Below are positions 44,188 to 53,911 of a DNA stretch of 64,000 nucleotides, in pieces (within the stretch, counting starts at the first letter, position 1; each line of letters starts with the position of its first letter). Both the position numbers and the translations under genes were made by a program. Source of the stretch: Clostridium_AD sp964467165 (lineage in GTDB: Bacteria > Bacillota > Clostridia > Clostridiales > Clostridiaceae). The stretch spans positions 1 through 64,000 of the forward strand of contig CAYXOL010000008.1 of NCBI GenBank assembly GCA_964467165.1, in the 5' to 3' direction. Under the pieces are notes generated by a model. The model did not search any database. It saw nothing but the letters and a program-made list of their open reading frames with translations, and was not told the DNA's origin.

Positions 44188-45078
44188 TTAATCTCTTTTA
44201 GCCTTCATATCTGCCATTGGAATATATCCTAATTTTTTTATTGATGCTTTCATTTCGCCGCTTAGCATATAATCTAAATAAGCTTTTGTTACATCTGTAG
44301 GTTCACCCTTAGTATACATGTGTTCATATGACCAAATTTTATATTTGTCTGTGCTTATATTTTCTTCATTTGCAGAAACACCATCAATCTTTAATACGTT
44401 TAATCCTTCTTTGTTAGCTGCATCAGCGAAATATGATAATGCTAAGTAACTTATTGCTCCATCTGTTTGTACAACCGCCTGTTTAACAGCTCCACTTGAA
44501 TCTTGCGTTAATCCTGCTACTTCTTCTGCTCCACCTAAACCAAATTCTTTAAATGTTGCCCTAGTTCCTGAAGATGCTGGCCTATTTATAATAGTAATTG
44601 CTATATCAGCTCCGCCAACTTCACTCCAGTTTTTTATCTTCCCTGTAAATATATCTATTAATTGCTCTTTTGTTAAAGATTCAACCTTAGCCTTTGGGTT
44701 AGTCACTGCTGCAAATCCTATGACACATACCTTGTTATCTTTTAATGTAGCTGCATCAATTCCTTCTTTATCTTTTGCATATATATCTGAATTCCCTACT
44801 TCTACGCTACCTTCTGAAACTAATTTAAGTCCAGTACCACTTCCACCACCTTGAACATTTACAGTTGCTCCTGGATTTTTATCAGCGAACATTTTAGCTC
44901 CGAGTTCAGCTAAAGGCTGAAGTGCAGACGACCCTGCAGCAGTTATTGAACCCGATAACTCTGTTTTTTTAGTCTCAGATGTAGGAGTTTCAGTTTTACT
45001 TGAACAACCTGCTAAAATCCCTGCTGTCATTACAACTGCTAGTGCCACCACCATAAATTTCAAACTTTTTCTTCTCAT
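44188..45078 (-). CDS. pstS: Phosphate-binding lipoprotein PstS
   Basis: A 296-residue lipoprotein (ILAGC lipobox). The phosphate-binding loops GSSALQPLAELGA, VQGGGSGTGLKLV, VGNSDIYAKDKEG and RPASSGTRATFKEFGL are complete. First gene of the pst operon, driven by the PhoP-box promoter just upstream. Confidence 0.95.
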   Translation of the reverse strand: MRRKSLKFMVVALAVVMTAGILAGCSSKTETPTSETKKTELSGSITAAGSSALQPLAELGAKMFADKNPGATVNVQGGGSGTGLKLVSEGSVEVGNSDIYAKDKEGIDAATLKDNKVCVIGFAAVTNPKAKVESLTKEQLIDIFTGKIKNWSEVGGADIAITIINRPASSGTRATFKEFGLGGAEEVAGLTQDSSGAVKQAVVQTDGAISYLALSYFADAANKEGLNVLKIDGVSANEENISTDKYKIWSYEHMYTKGEPTDVTKAYLDYMLSGEMKASIKKLGYIPMADMKAKRD

Positions 45079-45138
45079 TCATAATTCCTCCATTCATATA
45101 TTTAAAGTGCTTTATTACCTTCTCATTACACTTATAAT

Positions 45139-45200
45139 ATTATACCCTGAAAGTTAACATTGTATTAAGCCAAAGTTAATTAACGTTTAACTAATGTTAA
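45139..45200 (-). promoter_or_regulatory. PhoP-box promoter of the pst operon
   Basis: Reading the minus strand, TTAACA-, TTAAAC-, TTAACT-, TTAATA- and TTAACT-type boxes recur at 10-11-base steps over 45200-45147, followed by -10 TATAAT (45144-45139). Repeats of TTAACA with 11-base periodicity are the classic PhoP site of Gram-positive bacteria, and phoP-phoR lies directly upstream. Confidence 0.8.
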
Positions 45201-45261
45201 TTAAACTTTACAATGAATAAAAGAATTCTATCACAATAATAACTGAACAGTTTTATTTCTA

Positions 45262-46968
45262 CTAACAGTACGGAATTTCAATTATGAATTTACTACCACG
45301 TCCGATCTCACTTTCTACATGTATTTCCCCATTAAATAAAAGGACTATATGCTTAACAATAGCAAGGCCGAGACCAGTGCCACCATTGGACCTAGAACGA
45401 GCCTTATCCACTCTATAAAATCTCTCAAAAATACGGGAAATTTGTTTTTTCTCTATTCCAACCCCAGTATCCTGAACCCACAAAATAAATTTATCATGAA
45501 AACTCTCCGTTCCAATACAAACACTATCACCTGATTCTGAGTAGTTTATTGCATTACCTACTAAGTTAATTAGCATTTGCTTAAACCTATCCGCATCACC
45601 CATAATTATTTTTATATTCTGTGGCTCAATTGTTAACTGGATTTCTTTTGCATCTGCTGTGTTTTTCATTAAATTGTATACATCTATAACTATTTTATTA
45701 ACATCTACTTTTTCATTTTTAATTTCCTTTTGTTGTTCTATATGTGAAAGTATTAAAATGTCTGTAATTAACCTAGTCAACCTATCAGCTTCTTCATTAA
45801 TTATATTTAAAAATTTTTCCTTTGTATCAACATCGTCCACATATTTTAGTGTTTCTGCAAAACCTTTAATAGATGTTAGAGGGGTTTTAAGTTCATGAGA
45901 AACATTAGCAACAAATTGAGTTCTCATTGTCTCCAATTTTTTCACTGCTGTGATATCTTGAACCACTGCTACAGTACCAATATGTTCGCTTCTGTTTATT
46001 ATATCTGCAGTTTTTATTCTAAGCTCTCTAACTTGTGGCCAAACTATCTTAATTTCTTTATAATCATCATCACTTTGATGAAAGATATCTTCAAGTTCAA
46101 AATCTCTTATGTTATCTAGAAGATTTTCTCCTATAATATCTTTAGTGATTCCAAATATCTTTTTAGCATAAGGATTAATCATTATCACTTTATTTTTTCT
46201 ATCTACAGCAATGACTCCGCTGTCCATACTTTGCAGAATAGCCTCTAGTCTGTTTTGTTTGTCTGTAACTTCATTTAATGTAAACTCCAGTTTATCAGCC
46301 ATCTCATTAAAATTCTTAGCTAACTGTCCTATTTCGCCATCTGATAATATCCTGGCACGCCTACCAAATTCTCCCTTACTAATCCTTGAAGTGATAAAAA
46401 TCAAATCTGTAATAGGTTTTACTATAATATAAGATAGTTTTAGAGAAAACCAAATTGACATTAGAGCTGAAAAAAATATAGCTATGATATAAAACTTAAC
46501 ATATTTACTACCAAGACCATTTACAATTTTAATTGGCATAGAACTTCTAATAATAAGACCATCCCCAAAAGTGCTTGCAAAATACATCATATTCTTTTCA
46601 GTAGAGTTACTATACCTCATGGTAAATCCACTACCACTTTTTCTTGCTTGTATTATTTCCTGCCTGTCATTGTGGTTACCCATAGTTTCCTGATTTATAA
46701 TTGAATCATAAATAACTTTACCCATCTTATCTATATAAGTGACTCTCAGCTGTGAATTAGATAAGTTATCAGTAAAGAACTTCTTAGGGTCTCTTAAATT
46801 ATTACTCTGCAATAAGCTAATTATCATATTGTTATTTATTTGAAGTTTCTCTTTTAAATTCTGCTGATATTCATAATTAAAAATAGATACAAATAGAACA
46901 GTCACTACTACAAATATAAAGATAACAGTGCTAAGCAAATATATAAGTAATTTTTTTTTCATAATCAA
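45262..46968 (-). CDS. phoR: Phosphate-sensor histidine kinase PhoR
   Basis: A 568-residue membrane kinase: TM1 (5-27), extracellular sensor (28-155), TM2 (157-178), HAMP (180-232), PAS (240-335), dimerisation H-box VSHELKTPLTSIKGF (about 352) and HATPase domain (455-565, with NLVGNAINYS, DTGVGI, GGTGLGLAIVKHI). It overlaps phoP by 4 bases. It should phosphorylate PhoP under phosphate limitation. Confidence 0.92.
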   Translation of the reverse strand: MIMKKKLLIYLLSTVIFIFVVVTVLFVSIFNYEYQQNLKEKLQINNNMIISLLQSNNLRDPKKFFTDNLSNSQLRVTYIDKMGKVIYDSIINQETMGNHNDRQEIIQARKSGSGFTMRYSNSTEKNMMYFASTFGDGLIIRSSMPIKIVNGLGSKYVKFYIIAIFFSALMSIWFSLKLSYIIVKPITDLIFITSRISKGEFGRRARILSDGEIGQLAKNFNEMADKLEFTLNEVTDKQNRLEAILQSMDSGVIAVDRKNKVIMINPYAKKIFGITKDIIGENLLDNIRDFELEDIFHQSDDDYKEIKIVWPQVRELRIKTADIINRSEHIGTVAVVQDITAVKKLETMRTQFVANVSHELKTPLTSIKGFAETLKYVDDVDTKEKFLNIINEEADRLTRLITDILILSHIEQQKEIKNEKVDVNKIVIDVYNLMKNTADAKEIQLTIEPQNIKIIMGDADRFKQMLINLVGNAINYSESGDSVCIGTESFHDKFILWVQDTGVGIEKKQISRIFERFYRVDKARSRSNGGTGLGLAIVKHIVLLFNGEIHVESEIGRGSKFIIEIPYC

Positions 46969-47660
46969 TCACCAAAATTAAATCTATATCCAATGCCTCT
47001 AATAGTTTGAATATAAGCTGGATTTTTATCATCCTCTTCAATTTTTTGCCTCAAATGTCTTATATGTACATCTACTGTTCTTGTTTCCCCTAAGTATTCA
47101 TAACCCCATATTTTGTCTAATAGAAAGTCTCTTGTCATAACTCTGCCTTTATTTTTTATTAAAATCTCTAATAACTCAAATTCTTTTAAAGTTAGCTCAA
47201 CTTTGCTTTCACTTTTAATAACTTCGTGTTTACCAAAATCAATAGCCAAATTACCAATGTTGAAAGTTTTTTCAACTAGTTGCATATTGGTTCTTCTAAG
47301 TATAGCTTTAATCCTTGCAACTAGTTCCCTTACTGAAAAGGGTTTTGTAATATAATCATCTGCACCTAGTTCAAGTCCTATTATTTTGTCTATTTCTTCT
47401 CCTTTGGCTGTTATCATTATTATTGGCATATTTGACATAGTTGAGTCTTTTCTAATTTCCTTGCACACATCTAATCCATCCATTCCAGGCAGCATCAAAT
47501 CTAGCAACATTAACTGAGGCAATTGTTCTTTAACAAGTTTTATAGCCTCAATGCCATCACCTGCACAGATAACCTTAAACCCACTTTTTTCAAGATTAAA
47601 TTTAATTAATTCCTGTATATGCTCCTCATCATCAACCACTAGTATTTTTTCTCCAGACAT
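46965..47660 (-). CDS. phoP: Phosphate response regulator PhoP
   Basis: A 231-residue OmpR-type regulator: receiver with DDEEH, Asp in LLLDLMLPG (about 53), Lys in YITKPFS; winged helix with TVDVHIRHLRQKIEED and RGIGYRF. The start ATG 47660 has TGGAGGG upstream; a 12-residue extension overlapping pgeF is rejected. Binds the Pho boxes upstream of pstS by inference. Confidence 0.93.
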   Translation of the reverse strand: MSGEKILVVDDEEHIQELIKFNLEKSGFKVICAGDGIEAIKLVKEQLPQLMLLDLMLPGMDGLDVCKEIRKDSTMSNMPIIMITAKGEEIDKIIGLELGADDYITKPFSVRELVARIKAILRRTNMQLVEKTFNIGNLAIDFGKHEVIKSESKVELTLKEFELLEILIKNKGRVMTRDFLLDKIWGYEYLGETRTVDVHIRHLRQKIEEDDKNPAYIQTIRGIGYRFNFGD

Positions 47661-47688
47661 GTTAATCCCTCCATTTTTTTCAATTGGT

Positions 47689-48402
47689 TTATTCATTTAA
47701 ATAAACAAAAGAAAACATTCTACCTTGCTTATTTTCACTATTTCTATAGGAGTATAATTCAAATTTTCTATTACAGGCAGTACAGATATTGGTAGTAGTA
47801 ATATTTTCTTTTTTAATCCCCTTTTCCATAAGCTGCGACAAGATACATTTTTGTAAATCCAAATTATTATTAGTATTAATTTTAATATTACTATAAATAG
47901 CTTGACTAGTAAACTGTTCTATTAGTTCACCACTTACTTCATAGCAGCATTCCCCAATATGTGGACCAATATATACTCTAATATCCTTAGCTTCTGATCC
48001 ATAATTTTCTTCTAGTTCTTTAATAGTCTTACTTGCAATTAATGCTTTTGTACCTTTCCATCCACTATGAACTGCAGCTATTACGCCTTTTTTAGTATCT
48101 ACTAAAATCACAGGAACACAATCAGCTGTAAACACACCTACAGCGATTTTTTTTCTATCTGTTATTAGTGCATCTCCTTGGTTAATATTTCCATCAAAAG
48201 TAAAAATTTTGTCACTATGAATTTGATTTAAATACCCAATACCCTGTAAACCATAATGTAATTTTATTTTTTCCAGATTCTGAAGTCCACCCTCAGTGTT
48301 TTTATTAAAGTCTAGCTCATGCTTTGCTGTAGAAAATAAAATAACAGCATTTTCATATTGAAACTTTATAAATTCGTAATTATTAATAGTTTCAATTTCC
48401 AT
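47689..48402 (-). CDS. pgeF: Peptidoglycan editing factor PgeF (YfiH/YlmD)
   Basis: A 237-residue multicopper-oxidase-like fold protein that removes mis-incorporated residues from muropeptide precursors in the E. coli homolog. The HSGWKGT motif, the TADCVPV segment and CCYEVS carry the zinc/catalytic Cys-His set. It lies between nrdR and phoP, in the order common in clostridia. Confidence 0.88.
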   Translation of the reverse strand: MEIETINNYEFIKFQYENAVILFSTAKHELDFNKNTEGGLQNLEKIKLHYGLQGIGYLNQIHSDKIFTFDGNINQGDALITDRKKIAVGVFTADCVPVILVDTKKGVIAAVHSGWKGTKALIASKTIKELEENYGSEAKDIRVYIGPHIGECCYEVSGELIEQFTSQAIYSNIKINTNNNLDLQKCILSQLMEKGIKKENITTTNICTACNRKFELYSYRNSENKQGRMFSFVYLNE

Positions 48403-48474
48403 TAATTCACCTCATTTTTAATACATATGGTGCATTCTTTTTAATTTTTTAAAGCAAAAATGCCTAAGGGTATT

Positions 48475-48939
48475 TTATTCCTTAGACATTAACTTTCTTA
48501 TCTCTTCCATAAACGTATTAATATCTTTGAATTGTCTATAAACTGAAGCAAATCTCACATAAGAAACCTCATCTACATTTTTTAATATACTCATAATAAT
48601 TTCTCCTATGTAGTGGGATTTTACTTCAGTAAGCATTTCATTATTTAACTGCTTCTCTACATCATCACAAAGGGCTTCAATTTGCATTCTTGATACGGGC
48701 CTCTTTTGACAAGCCTTCATAAGACCATTAATTATTTTGCTTCTGTCAAAATATTCTCTATTAAAATCTTTTTTTATAACTAAAATAGGTATATCCTCTA
48801 CTTTTTCATATGTGGTGTACCTCTTAAAACAACTAAGGCACTCACGTCTTCGTCTAGTGGCAATATTATCATCTGTTGATCTAGAATCAACTACCTTACT
48901 TTCTTCGCAGTTGCAAAATGGACATTTCATTTTTTTCAC
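48475..48939 (-). CDS. nrdR: Ribonucleotide-reductase repressor NrdR
   Basis: A 154-residue repressor: N-terminal zinc ribbon (CPFCNCEE ... CLSCFKRYTTYE, Cys 6, 9, 34, 37 by spacing) and an ATP-cone domain (50-140) that senses dATP/ATP. Present in the usual site downstream of sigE-ylmC. Confidence 0.94.
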   Translation of the reverse strand: MKKMKCPFCNCEESKVVDSRSTDDNIATRRRRECLSCFKRYTTYEKVEDIPILVIKKDFNREYFDRSKIINGLMKACQKRPVSRMQIEALCDDVEKQLNNEMLTEVKSHYIGEIIMSILKNVDEVSYVRFASVYRQFKDINTFMEEIRKLMSKE

Positions 48940-49021
48940 GTCCTTTTCCTTGTATAGTTATGAAATATAATAATATTATACACTTTTTTTTACCATTTAA
49001 GTACTTTAATCACATAAAAAA

Positions 49022-49053
49022 AATAACAAGTTTTGAACTTGTTATTTTTTTGC
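49022..49053. terminator. Terminator after ylmC, bidirectional
   Basis: 11-bp perfect arms (49022-49032, 49036-49046) with T-runs on both sides, 16 bases past the ylmC stop. Confidence 0.75.
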
Positions 49054-49061
49054 GTACCTTA

Positions 49062-49322
49062 CTATTCATTTTCTATATTTACATCACTACCGTCTACGAG
49101 AATAACATCCACACCAATTTTCCTCACTTTTTCCCAAGGTATTTCATAGCTATTATTTTTATTAAACCAAGATGTTTTTAGAGTTGGAAGTAAGATTGAC
49201 ACAATTCTATACTCTTCACAATCAATTTTCAGATCTTTAATATATCCCATTTTCGAACCTGAATTTATGTCTATTATTTCCATCTGCCTTAAGTTATTTA
49301 TCGCAAACATTAAGCTATCCAC
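49062..49322 (-). CDS. ylmC: YlmC/YmxH-family PRC-barrel protein
   Basis: An 86-residue PRC-barrel sporulation-associated protein of unknown role. ORIENTED next to sigE as in many clostridia. A GGGGGGG tract is 5 bases before GTG 49322 and acts as the ribosome site, so the longer in-frame ATG is rejected. The seven-G tract is unusual and may be prone to slippage. Confidence 0.85.
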   Translation of the reverse strand: MDSLMFAINNLRQMEIIDINSGSKMGYIKDLKIDCEEYRIVSILLPTLKTSWFNKNNSYEIPWEKVRKIGVDVILVDGSDVNIENE

Positions 49323-49404
49323 TTTATCCCCCCCCATAGGTTTTTAAAATTACTAACCCATTATATTATTTATATTCATATTTCACTAAAAATATTATTT
49401 ACAA

Positions 49405-50112
49405 TTATACCATTTTAGTAATTTCTTTCTTCAATCTTTTTATAATTCTTTTTTCAAGTCTTGAGATATAAGACTGTGATATTCCAAGAATGTCAGCTAC
49501 TTCCTTTTGAGTCTTTTCAGTAGTTCCATTTAAGCCAAACCTTAGTTGCACAATTTCTTTTTCCCTTGAATTTAAACGTTGCATAGCAAGCCAAAGCAAT
49601 TGTTTATCTACATCATCTTCAATAATGTTGTAAACCACATCATTATCAGTACCAAGAATGTCTGAAAGCAATAATTCATTGCCATCCCAATCTACGTTAA
49701 GTGGCTCATAAAAAGAAATTTCTGTTTTAATTTTGCTATTCCGTCTAAGATACATTAAAATTTCATTTTCGATACATCTTGAAGCGTATGTAGCTAGTTT
49801 TATTTTCTTACTAGGATCAAAAGTATTAACTGCTTTGATGAGCCCTATGGTTCCTACTGAAATTAAGTCTTCAACATTTACACCTGTATTTTCAAACTTC
49901 CTGGCTATATATACAACTAATCTTAAATTTCTTTCAATTAAGGTAGCTCTAACCTTTTTATCTCCAGTATCTAACCTTACTACTAATTCATCCTCTTCGT
50001 CCTTAGTTAAAGGAGGTGGTAGTGCATCATTACCCCCTATATAAAACAAATTTTTTGAAAATACTTTGAATTTAACAATCAACTTGTTTAACACTACTTT
50101 TAAATTAAACAT
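49405..50112 (-). CDS. sigE: Sporulation sigma factor SigE (mother cell, early)
   Basis: A 235-residue precursor. Residues 1-30 are the basic/hydrophobic pro-sequence removed by SpoIIGA; then sigma-70 region 2 (RNLRLVVYIARKFENTGVNVEDLISVGTIGLIKAVNTF) and region 4 (NSREKEIVQLRFGLNG...QKEVADILGISQSYISRLEKR). The ATG has AAGGAGG upstream. spoIIGA precedes it, as expected. sigG, normally next in clostridia, is not here; ylmC follows after 82 bases. Confidence 0.95.
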   Translation of the reverse strand: MFNLKVVLNKLIVKFKVFSKNLFYIGGNDALPPPLTKDEEDELVVRLDTGDKKVRATLIERNLRLVVYIARKFENTGVNVEDLISVGTIGLIKAVNTFDPSKKIKLATYASRCIENEILMYLRRNSKIKTEISFYEPLNVDWDGNELLLSDILGTDNDVVYNIIEDDVDKQLLWLAMQRLNSREKEIVQLRFGLNGTTEKTQKEVADILGISQSYISRLEKRIIKRLKKEITKMV

Positions 50113-50166
50113 AATTACCTCCTTATTTATATTATTACATGTAATAATTATATTAATTTCAACATC

Positions 50167-50973
50167 TTAATTGAGTATCCCTCTTGACATAAGCCCATTG
50201 TAGTCATTATTTCTGCTCAATTTATACTCACAAAATGCTATAATTACATCTCTGGTTTCAATGTTTTTTTTATCAATATGAATATTAATATACTCTGGCT
50301 TGAAACCTACAAGTCTCCCATTTGTTCCATTTAATACAGTGTAGGGGATATAATAGGTATTGTTTTTTTCAAGTATCACTTCCCTTAAAATTTCCCGTTC
50401 AACAATTAATACCGGCAAATTAGTAGCAGGTTCCCGAAGTTCATTTCCTGTATCTAAAAATGCCATAATAGTTTTTTTATAATTTTTATTTACTATATCA
50501 ATAGTGTATATAAGGGTCAGTATTTTTTTTCTATCCCCTATAAAAATAGTAATTCTATATATCAATATATAAATTATCATTACTGAAAGAAGTAATTTTT
50601 CATAAGGAAAATTTATTATGATTACATTAAATGACATATCCTTGTTATTACTTATTACAATTAGTAAACACATTCCAGCTAAAAGAATCGAATATAGCCA
50701 AAAGATTAGACAAGCCTTAATATTGAATATAATATTCTTTTCTCTAAAAGCAATTAAAATCATTATAATAACTATTAATATTTTAAAAGGTATATATGAA
50801 AAACATTTAAACTTTGGGTATACTACTGTTAAAACGTATAGGCTACCGATAAAACTTGATAGACATATCCACACAAGTTTTACTCTTTTTCTTAATGTTT
50901 GAACGGTAACATGCAATATAAATAAGTTAACTATAAAATTTACCATTATAAGAACATCCATATATACTATCAC
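50167..50973 (-). CDS. spoIIGA: SigE-processing aspartic protease SpoIIGA
   Basis: A 268-residue membrane protease with five N-terminal helices (first 150 residues) and a C-terminal aspartic-protease half-domain whose catalytic motif DTGN is at about residue 178. It cuts the SigE pro-sequence. The start is GTG 50973 (GGAGG 8 bases upstream); an upstream in-frame reading is rejected. Somewhat shorter than the Bacillus form. Confidence 0.9.
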   Translation of the reverse strand: MIVYMDVLIMVNFIVNLFILHVTVQTLRKRVKLVWICLSSFIGSLYVLTVVYPKFKCFSYIPFKILIVIIMILIAFREKNIIFNIKACLIFWLYSILLAGMCLLIVISNNKDMSFNVIIINFPYEKLLLSVMIIYILIYRITIFIGDRKKILTLIYTIDIVNKNYKKTIMAFLDTGNELREPATNLPVLIVEREILREVILEKNNTYYIPYTVLNGTNGRLVGFKPEYINIHIDKKNIETRDVIIAFCEYKLSRNNDYNGLMSRGILN

Positions 50974-51101
50974 TTGTCCTTCCTCCTTTAAAAACATTAT
51001 ATAACTTATTGAATCAAAATTTTGTCATTTTTTACCACGTTTTTATTTTTTATTCCCTTATAAAGCGTCACCAATTCCCATATTATATTTAAACGCAAAG
51101 A

Positions 51102-51121
51102 AAAGTGCCTAATGGCACTTT
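51102..51121 (-). terminator. Terminator of ftsZ
   Basis: 8-bp stem AAAGTGCC/GGCACTTT with TAAT/ATTA loop; on the minus strand followed by TTCTTTGC, 29 bases past the ftsZ stop. Confidence 0.7.
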
Positions 51122-51149
51122 CCTATTTATTAATTGAATTAAATATAAA

Positions 51150-52241
51150 TTACTTGTTTTGCCTTCTTAAAAATGCTGGAATTTCTAAATCAGAAGCTTC
51201 ATAATCTTTAGTATAAGCGGCTTCTTCAATAGGTTTAACAAATTCTTTCTCTTTAGTCTTTGGCACAGTTTTATTTTTTAATATTATTTCATTTTCAAAT
51301 CCAGTTGCAATAACTGTTATTCTTATTTCATCCTTTAGACTTTCATCTATAACTGCTCCAAATATAATATTAGCATCTGGATCTGCAGCTCCTTGAACAA
51401 TTTCTGCGGCTTCATTTATTTCAAGAAGTCCAAGGTCCATTCCACCAGTAATATTTAAAAGCACACCAGTAGCTCCAACTATAGAAGTTTCCAGTAACGG
51501 GCTTGAAATTGCTTGTTTTGCTGCTTCTTGTGCTCTGTTATCTCCGGAAGCCCTACCAACACCCATATGTGCAAGACCTTTAGCAAGCATAATTGTTCTT
51601 ACATCTGCAAAATCTAGATTTACAAGACCAGGTATAGTAATTAAATCAGATATACCTTGTATGCCTTGTCGTAAAACTTCATCTGCCATTTTGAAAGAGT
51701 CCATCAATGTAGTTTTCTTATCTACCATGGTTAATAATCTTTCATTTGGGATTGTTACCAAAGTATCCACCATTTCTTTAAGAGTTTTTATTCCTACCTC
51801 AGCATTAATCATTCTTTTTCTGCCTTCGAAAGGAAACGGCTTTGTTACAACTCCTACAGTTAAAATCCCCATAGATTTAGCAATTTCTGCAACTACCGGT
51901 GCAGCTCCAGTACCCGTACCGCCTCCCATACCAGCAGTAATAAATACCATATCTGCTCCTTTTATGGCTTGAGATATTTCATCGCGACTTTCTTCTGCCG
52001 CTTTCATACCAATATCTGGGTTAGCTCCTGCGCCTAGACCCTTAGTTAGTTTATCACCTATTTGAATTTTTTGTACCGCATGAGAAAGAATCAAAGCTTG
52101 CTTATCTGTATTTATAGCTATAAACTCTACGTTTTTAAGGCCCTCCATAATCATTCTGTTTATAGCGTTATTTCCTCCGCCACCGCACCCAATTACTTTA
52201 ATCTGAGCAAATTCTTGAACATCCACATCAAAATCTAGCAC
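51150..52241 (-). CDS. ftsZ: Cell-division tubulin FtsZ
   Basis: A 363-residue GTPase forming the division ring. Tubulin signature GMGGGTGTGAAP (about 105-116), N-terminal VIGCGGGGNNAINRM, T7-like NLDFADV (about 208). The C-terminal conserved tail DLEIPAFLRRQNK binds FtsA/SepF-type partners. Follows ftsA by 16 bases. Confidence 0.97.
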   Translation of the reverse strand: MLDFDVDVQEFAQIKVIGCGGGGNNAINRMIMEGLKNVEFIAINTDKQALILSHAVQKIQIGDKLTKGLGAGANPDIGMKAAEESRDEISQAIKGADMVFITAGMGGGTGTGAAPVVAEIAKSMGILTVGVVTKPFPFEGRKRMINAEVGIKTLKEMVDTLVTIPNERLLTMVDKKTTLMDSFKMADEVLRQGIQGISDLITIPGLVNLDFADVRTIMLAKGLAHMGVGRASGDNRAQEAAKQAISSPLLETSIVGATGVLLNITGGMDLGLLEINEAAEIVQGAADPDANIIFGAVIDESLKDEIRITVIATGFENEIILKNKTVPKTKEKEFVKPIEEAAYTKDYEASDLEIPAFLRRQNK

Positions 52242-52256
52242 AACACTACCTCCTTA

Positions 52257-53498
52257 TTAGAAAAAGTCTGCAAAGAACCCTTTGATTTTTGCTGCAATTT
52301 GATTTTTCCCACTTTTATTTTGTTTTTTTGACCATTTACCCTCATCTATTCCTTCAGAAAAACTATTATTAGTTTTTAGACTATTACTAGCTTGTACAAC
52401 TATACCCACTGCAGTAACATATATTGGACTAGCCGCTCCAACGTAATCTGGAGAGCCTATTCTAACTGATTTATCGAATATCCCTTTACTTAGTTCATTA
52501 GTACCCCTAAATAGAGAGATTCCGCCACCAACTATAACAACACCAGAAATCTCTTTGTATAATCCACTATTTAACAAGTTTCTTTTAATTAAATTTAATA
52601 ATTCCTCTACCCTAGCTTCAATTATATCAACTAATAAATCATTATCAATATCGATGAAATTATCATAAGAATCTTTAACTCTAATTTTTTCTAAATCAGT
52701 TTCTTTACCTTTAATCAAACTTCCATATTTAAGCTTTAATCTTTCGCCTTCACTAAACGGGACTTTAATGCAAACAGCTATATCGTTGGTTATGTTATTT
52801 CCACCTAATTGAAGAGTAGAAGTATATTTTAATTTTGAACCCTTGTATATAGATATATCAGTGGTCTCTGCACCAACATCTACAATTGCTATTCCCATAT
52901 CTTTTTCTTCTCTTGTTAGAACAGCCTCTGAAACAGCTACCGGCCCAAGCACTATGCCATTAATTTTAATCCCAGCAAGTTCCACACTTTTTAATAAATT
53001 ACTAACTACTGTAGACTGAGCCATAACTATTTGTGCTTCAACTTCTAGCCTTGCTCCACTCATTCCTCTGGGGTCTTTAATATTGTCATATCCATCAACA
53101 ATATATTGTTCAGGTTCAACACCTATTATTTCTTTATCGGATGGAACTGAAATAAGTTTAGCTGCTTCAATCACTCTGTCTACATGAGATTGTTTGATTT
53201 CTCTATCTACAGAAGATATTGCAATAATTCCAGTATTTCTTACTAGTTCACAATTTCCAGCGGGTAAGGATATGTACCCCTCACTAATTTGTGTATCTGT
53301 CATACGCTCTAATTGTGTAATACATTGCTTTATAGCTTCAGCCGTACAATCAATATCTATTACAACTGATTTATTTAAACCACTACATACCACTGATGTA
53401 ATGCCTATAATCTGAAGTTTTCCATTGCTAGCAATCTTGCCAACTGCTCCGCATATTTTTGATGATCCTAAATCTATTCCTACTATGTGATCATTCAT
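52257..53498 (-). CDS. ftsA: Cell-division ATPase FtsA
   Basis: A 413-residue actin-like protein anchoring FtsZ to the membrane. Phosphate-1 motif VGIDLGSSKICGAVG (5-19), phosphate-2 VDVGAETTDISIY (about 202-214), adenosine motif VVIVGGGISLFRG. The amphipathic C-terminus (KNQIAAKIKGFFADFF) is a typical membrane-targeting helix. ATG 53498 with GGAGGG; upstream in-frame ATG rejected. Confidence 0.95.
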   Translation of the reverse strand: MNDHIVGIDLGSSKICGAVGKIASNGKLQIIGITSVVCSGLNKSVVIDIDCTAEAIKQCITQLERMTDTQISEGYISLPAGNCELVRNTGIIAISSVDREIKQSHVDRVIEAAKLISVPSDKEIIGVEPEQYIVDGYDNIKDPRGMSGARLEVEAQIVMAQSTVVSNLLKSVELAGIKINGIVLGPVAVSEAVLTREEKDMGIAIVDVGAETTDISIYKGSKLKYTSTLQLGGNNITNDIAVCIKVPFSEGERLKLKYGSLIKGKETDLEKIRVKDSYDNFIDIDNDLLVDIIEARVEELLNLIKRNLLNSGLYKEISGVVIVGGGISLFRGTNELSKGIFDKSVRIGSPDYVGAASPIYVTAVGIVVQASNSLKTNNSFSEGIDEGKWSKKQNKSGKNQIAAKIKGFFADFF

Positions 53499-53731
53499 TA
53501 AGCTTATCCCTCCTTTTAAGAGAAACTTCAAGTGTATATATTCAACAAAAAAACAAATTTTCCTCTTAATTTAAAGGATTTTTTATAATATTATTATAAA
53601 TTAATTACAATTAAACCTAATTACATTTTATTCTATATTTTCAGGTATATACAAAATTTAATTTAGAATTAATAAACTACATTATAATAACAATTAAACT
53701 CATGCTAAAAAGTCATCCTTCTTCTAGGCTT

Positions 53732-53760
53732 ATTATAATATCAATGTATAAAAAAAGCAA
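53732..53760 (-). promoter_or_regulatory. Candidate promoter of ftsA-ftsZ
   Basis: -35 TTGCTT (53755-53760), 17-base spacer, -10 TATAAT (53732-53737) pointing toward ftsA, about 235 bases from the ftsA start. Confidence 0.45.
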
Positions 53761-53770
53761 TATTATATTA

Positions 53771-53840
53771 ATTCCATAGCTTTATATATAATATGTATTT
53801 AAAAAATTCCATAGCTTTATATAATAATATGTATTTAAAA
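53771..53840. repeat. 35-base tandem duplication
   Basis: Two near-identical copies (units starting at 53771 and 53806, period 35), each containing CCATAGCTTTATAT and ATATGTATTTAAAA. Non-coding. Confidence 0.7.
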
Positions 53841-53911
53841 CGTAGCTTTAAATCAAAAACAAAGCTAAAATCTATACTTTATTTATACTTTTAGATCAGT
53901 TTAATTATTGA

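Larger units (their letters stand above)
53499..53911. other. AT-rich gap between pilT and ftsA
   Basis: A 413-base region with no gene. It contains a candidate minus-strand ftsA promoter (53732-53760) and a 35-base tandem duplication (53771-53840). No other structure is convincing. Confidence 0.5.

Noticed and set aside
49405..50112. The sigma factor after spoIIGA as SigG
   Set aside because: It has a pro-sequence and follows spoIIGA, as SigE does; SigG has no pro-sequence and a different N-terminus.
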